45,000 nucleotides of DNA from Neocallimastix lanati (nom. inval.) (lineage: Eukaryota > Neocallimastigomycota > Neocallimastigomycetes > Neocallimastigales > Neocallimastigaceae), in NCBI GenBank assembly GCA_016946835.1, contig JACVTC010000001.1:3792501-3837500 (forward strand), given 5' to 3'. A program made the translations under genes and the position numbers. Under the pieces are notes generated by a model, which had not been told where the DNA came from, did no database searches, and was given only the letters and a program-made list of their open reading frames with translations. Positions 42,417 to 45,000 of the stretch are shown here, piece by piece (within the stretch, counting starts at the first letter, position 1; each line of letters starts with the position of its first letter).

Positions 42417-43675
42417 ATAATAAATTAAGGTTTTAAGTTTACATATTAGTTAAAAAAATATATCTATTTATATATGTAATTATATAAAATAGGGAATATA
42501 ATATAATTTTATATCATAAACAAAACATAAATGAGTATATTTAAAGAATAAAAAAACATTAAAAAATAGTATAAATATAGTTATAATATTAATCAAAAAA
42601 TATAAAAATAAAATAACCATAAAATTAATGTTTAATAGTTTAAAACCAAAATATAATACGATATATATAATTTTAATAATAAAATAGAAAAATACTATTT
42701 TTATAAAATAATTTTGAAATACACGCTTAAAATATAAATAGCATTAATAGTAAAATACACAAATAATAATTGTATAAAATTAATAGTAAATTATCCAAGT
42801 TAAAATATATATAAAATTAATAGTAAAGCACGAAGATAAAATAAACCAAAAATATAAATAAATATAAATAAATAAATATAAATAAATAAAAATAAATAAA
42901 TAAATAAACATAAATAAATAAATAAAAATAAATAAACATAAAAATAAATAAATAAATATAAATAAATAAAAATAAATAAATAAAAATAAATAAATAATAA
43001 AACAAATAAATAATAAAAATAATAATAAATTATGGTAAATATAATTATAAATAATAAAAAAAATAGGTAATAAAAAAATAAGTAATAGAAAATAAATTAA
43101 AAAAAGTAAAAAATAAATTATAATAATTAAAATAGAAAAAAAAAATTAAAAAAAAAAAATTAAAAAATTTAGAATATATTAATATGATTTTAATTAAAAT
43201 TTTTATTTAAAAAGTAGAAAATAACAATGTTAAATAAGAAGATACCTATATTAAGCGTTATAAATAAAGTATTGCCAATCAAAATTTTTTCTTTGGGTAA
43301 GAAGGTCAAGTAAATACTGTATTAGTGGAGCGCTATATTCAATAATAAATCAACTTAATATTGTATTTTTCTAAATTCAAAGTTGTCACTCTTAACGTTA
43401 AAAAAAGTAAATATATTTAGTTTAAATACCATAATAAATATTATTACTATATTTATTTTTTTATTTATTTATTTTTTTTTTTTTTTTTTTAATTGTACTT
43501 TTATTTTTATTTAGTCGTTTGTATTTATTTGTATTTTTATTTTTACTTGCAATTATATTTTTATTTATTTATAAATTTTAAAAAATATTTTTAATTTTTA
43601 TTATTATTTTTAATCATTTAGGAATAAAAGCTACATTAAAGTAATTAATATTATAGAAATTATAAATACATTAGT
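42417..43675. other. AT-rich non-coding stretch
   Basis: Beyond the gene end, runs of AAATA/AAAT (42838-43010) and A/T-rich DNA. 43440-43640 resembles the T-rich DNA at 780-950 next to copy A of the dispersed repeat. No gene seen. Confidence 0.5.
42838..43010. repeat. (AAAT)n/(AAATA)n microsatellite
   Basis: Compound short-tandem array with occasional AAAC units. An open frame on the minus strand through it is an artefact. Confidence 0.9.
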
Positions 43676-43779
43676 GAATGGTGTATAAGATAGCGATAAA
43701 CCTTAAAATAAATTAATTGGACCGTTCCTTAACAGTGTATTCAATACCATAATATGAATATCCAAAACTGCTTAATTGT
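43676..43779 (+). repeat. Dispersed ~100-nt repeat, copy B
   Basis: Same words in the same order as 957-1058 and 44192-44290. It abuts LINE endonuclease DNA. Confidence 0.6.
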
Positions 43780-44075
43780 TAATATTCACTTCCCTTAAAA
43801 TCAATGGCCTGTTGCTCGTTTAAAAGCTTTCTCGGAAGTTGATCAAGGGTTGCGAAGTCATACCAACTTTCATGATATCCTTGTTGGAGATCTTCACTCT
43901 TTCTTTTGAAAAAATTGAAAAATAATTTTAAAGACATTTAGTTGATTAGACGGACGACTTCAATGCTCTCTGGTAATAATATTACCTACGCCAAAGGCTA
44001 TAGGTGTTCATGCATTGAATACATAATATCTAATAAAGACATGGTAACTCATTTTTCATTTATTATCTTCTTATT
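43780..44075 (+). pseudogene. LINE endonuclease fragment
   Basis: Readable pieces: NIHFP and NQWPVARLKAFSEVDQGL, then NFHDILVGDLHSFF (the GDFN motif changed to GDLH), then TYAKGYRCSCIEYIISNKD. The last matches SSSCIDFIIYNK of the 25.5-kb LINE. It is truncated on both sides and interrupted by stops. Confidence 0.6.
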
Positions 44076-44191
44076 CTCTTATTAATGGTATATCTATATT
44101 ATTCTATATTATATAATATGTTTATAAATTATATATTAATATATATCATACGAAATTGATTATAATATTATAAATATTATATATATATTTA

Positions 44192-44290
44192 TGATGATCT
44201 ATAAGTTAGCGATAATACTTAAAATAAACTTATTGGACTGTTCCTTATCAGTGTATTGTATGTTAGAATTTGGATATCTGATTAATTTGT
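44192..44290 (+). repeat. Dispersed ~100-nt repeat, copy C
   Basis: Third copy, about 400 bp after copy B, between LINE endonuclease and LINE RT fragments. Confidence 0.55.
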
Positions 44291-44364
44291 TAATAAATTA
44301 TATTTTAGATATATTCTATTAAATAAGGTGAGAAAATTGAAAATAAAATGAAAAAAGGATTTAG

Positions 44365-44885
44365 TGGGTCTCTGCAAATGATAATGCGCTAATTTTACCA
44401 ACTGAATTTAAAAAGTCGTACCTTTGTCATATATTTTAACTGCCATATTAAAAATTAAATGTCTCTCGAAATCAATAAACGTGCTTCCATAGTTATTAAG
44501 TATTTAAAATTTTGTAAATTATCATGGCTTTGAAGAATCTACGTTTTATATTAGGATGTATTCCATTTTCAAAGATTCTACTTATACCTATTTAGGTATC
44601 TCTTTCTATAAATGTCATTTTATTCGAATCAATTACTACCTATATGGAGTCTAAAATTTCAAAATATTCATGATGATTCCCCGGTTTCTTAATTGATAGG
44701 ATAATTCATTTGCACTTTAAGAAATATATTATTCAATTCTACATTATTAGCGAAGTCTTATATTTTGCTCCACTTTTTTGGTTCAAATATAACTAATAGA
44801 AATAAAGTTCAATCTCTTATTAATATTAATACTATAAGCGGTCTTGAATATCTCCAATTTAACGGTGGTTTTTAATTGAATTTTA
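44365..44885 (+). pseudogene. LINE reverse transcriptase palm/thumb fragment
   Basis: Pieces in order: SANDNALILPTEFKKS, which lines up with the FADD-x-x-LI-x-PT palm block (Phe to Ser, Asp to Asn); MYSIFKDSTYTYLGISFYKC, the YxYLGIxF thumb block; and LFGSNITNRNKVQSLIN in frame near 44775-44830. Several frame changes and stops. This is the part of RT that the 25.5-kb LINE lacks, but the two may belong to different LINE families. Confidence 0.55.
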
Positions 44886-45000
44886 AAATTAAAATGTATT
44901 TTCAATTACAAAATTACAATGCCTATTAGAATTAGTAAAAATTTAACCTTTATCCGAAAATCTGACTATCCTATGGATAAAAGTGAACAGTCATACATCC
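44886..45000. other. Window end, no gene recognised
   Basis: Short remainder without a clear open frame; may be the continuation of the LINE remnant. Confidence 0.4.

Noticed and set aside
42817-43005. Minus-strand Tyr/Phe/Ile-rich ORF
   Set aside because: Encoded entirely by an AAAT/AAATA microsatellite.

Overview
The window is eukaryotic nuclear DNA of extreme AT content. Coding sequence is AT-biased, introns are GT..AG, homopolymer and short-tandem tracts are everywhere, and asparagine (AAT) runs occur inside coding sequence. Three features together suggest an anaerobic gut fungus (Neocallimastigomycota): an ABCA-type transporter, fungal-style LysM and cysteine-rich membrane proteins, and many chromodomain Ty3/gypsy, copia and LINE remnants. 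This is inferred from composition and gene content; no rRNA or marker gene is present. A Dictyostelium-like amoeba is a less likely alternative.

Only one long gene looks intact: a full ABCA-type transporter (about 19.1-24.17 kb, plus strand), with one clear intron near its 5' end. About 1 kb upstream (17.75-18.44 kb) lies a near-identical but truncated and frameshifted copy of its central part. Two host gene families recur. (1) LysM-type secreted proteins lie at 39.86-40.41 kb (minus, one-base frameshift) and 3.60-3.92 kb (minus, 5'-truncated). (2) Cysteine-rich single-pass membrane proteins lie at 9.48-10.53 kb (minus) and 40.72-42.42 kb (plus), with a decayed, possibly related secreted-protein gene at 5.43-6.12 kb (minus).

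Most of the remainder is a graveyard of retroelements. LINE-type (non-LTR) pieces lie at 0.35-0.77, 8.16-8.83 (minus), 25.48-27.92 and 43.7-44.9 kb; three of them share a hairpin at the 3' end. Ty3/gypsy pieces lie at 10.95-14.79 kb (gag-like, protease-like, RT, RNase H, with a 123-codon Asn run), 15.8-16.4 kb (minus), 29.3-30.5 kb, 31.5-32.7 kb (minus) and 37.7-39.6 kb (minus). Ty1/copia pieces lie at 4.0-4.9 kb and 33.96-34.46 kb (minus). The clearest structural event is a 743-bp solo LTR (38363-39105) with a 5-bp target duplication, inserted in a gypsy integrase that was already a transposon gene. Two LTRs of the chromodomain gypsy elements (14.79-15.41 and 36.98-37.55 kb) carry a tRNA-like segment.

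The gaps are AT-rich DNA with microsatellites and no recognisable genes. One exception is a GC-richer island at 7.08-7.35 kb that holds no convincing gene. I see no CRISPR array, bacterial operon, rRNA or intact tRNA gene, and no multi-gene system beyond those described.
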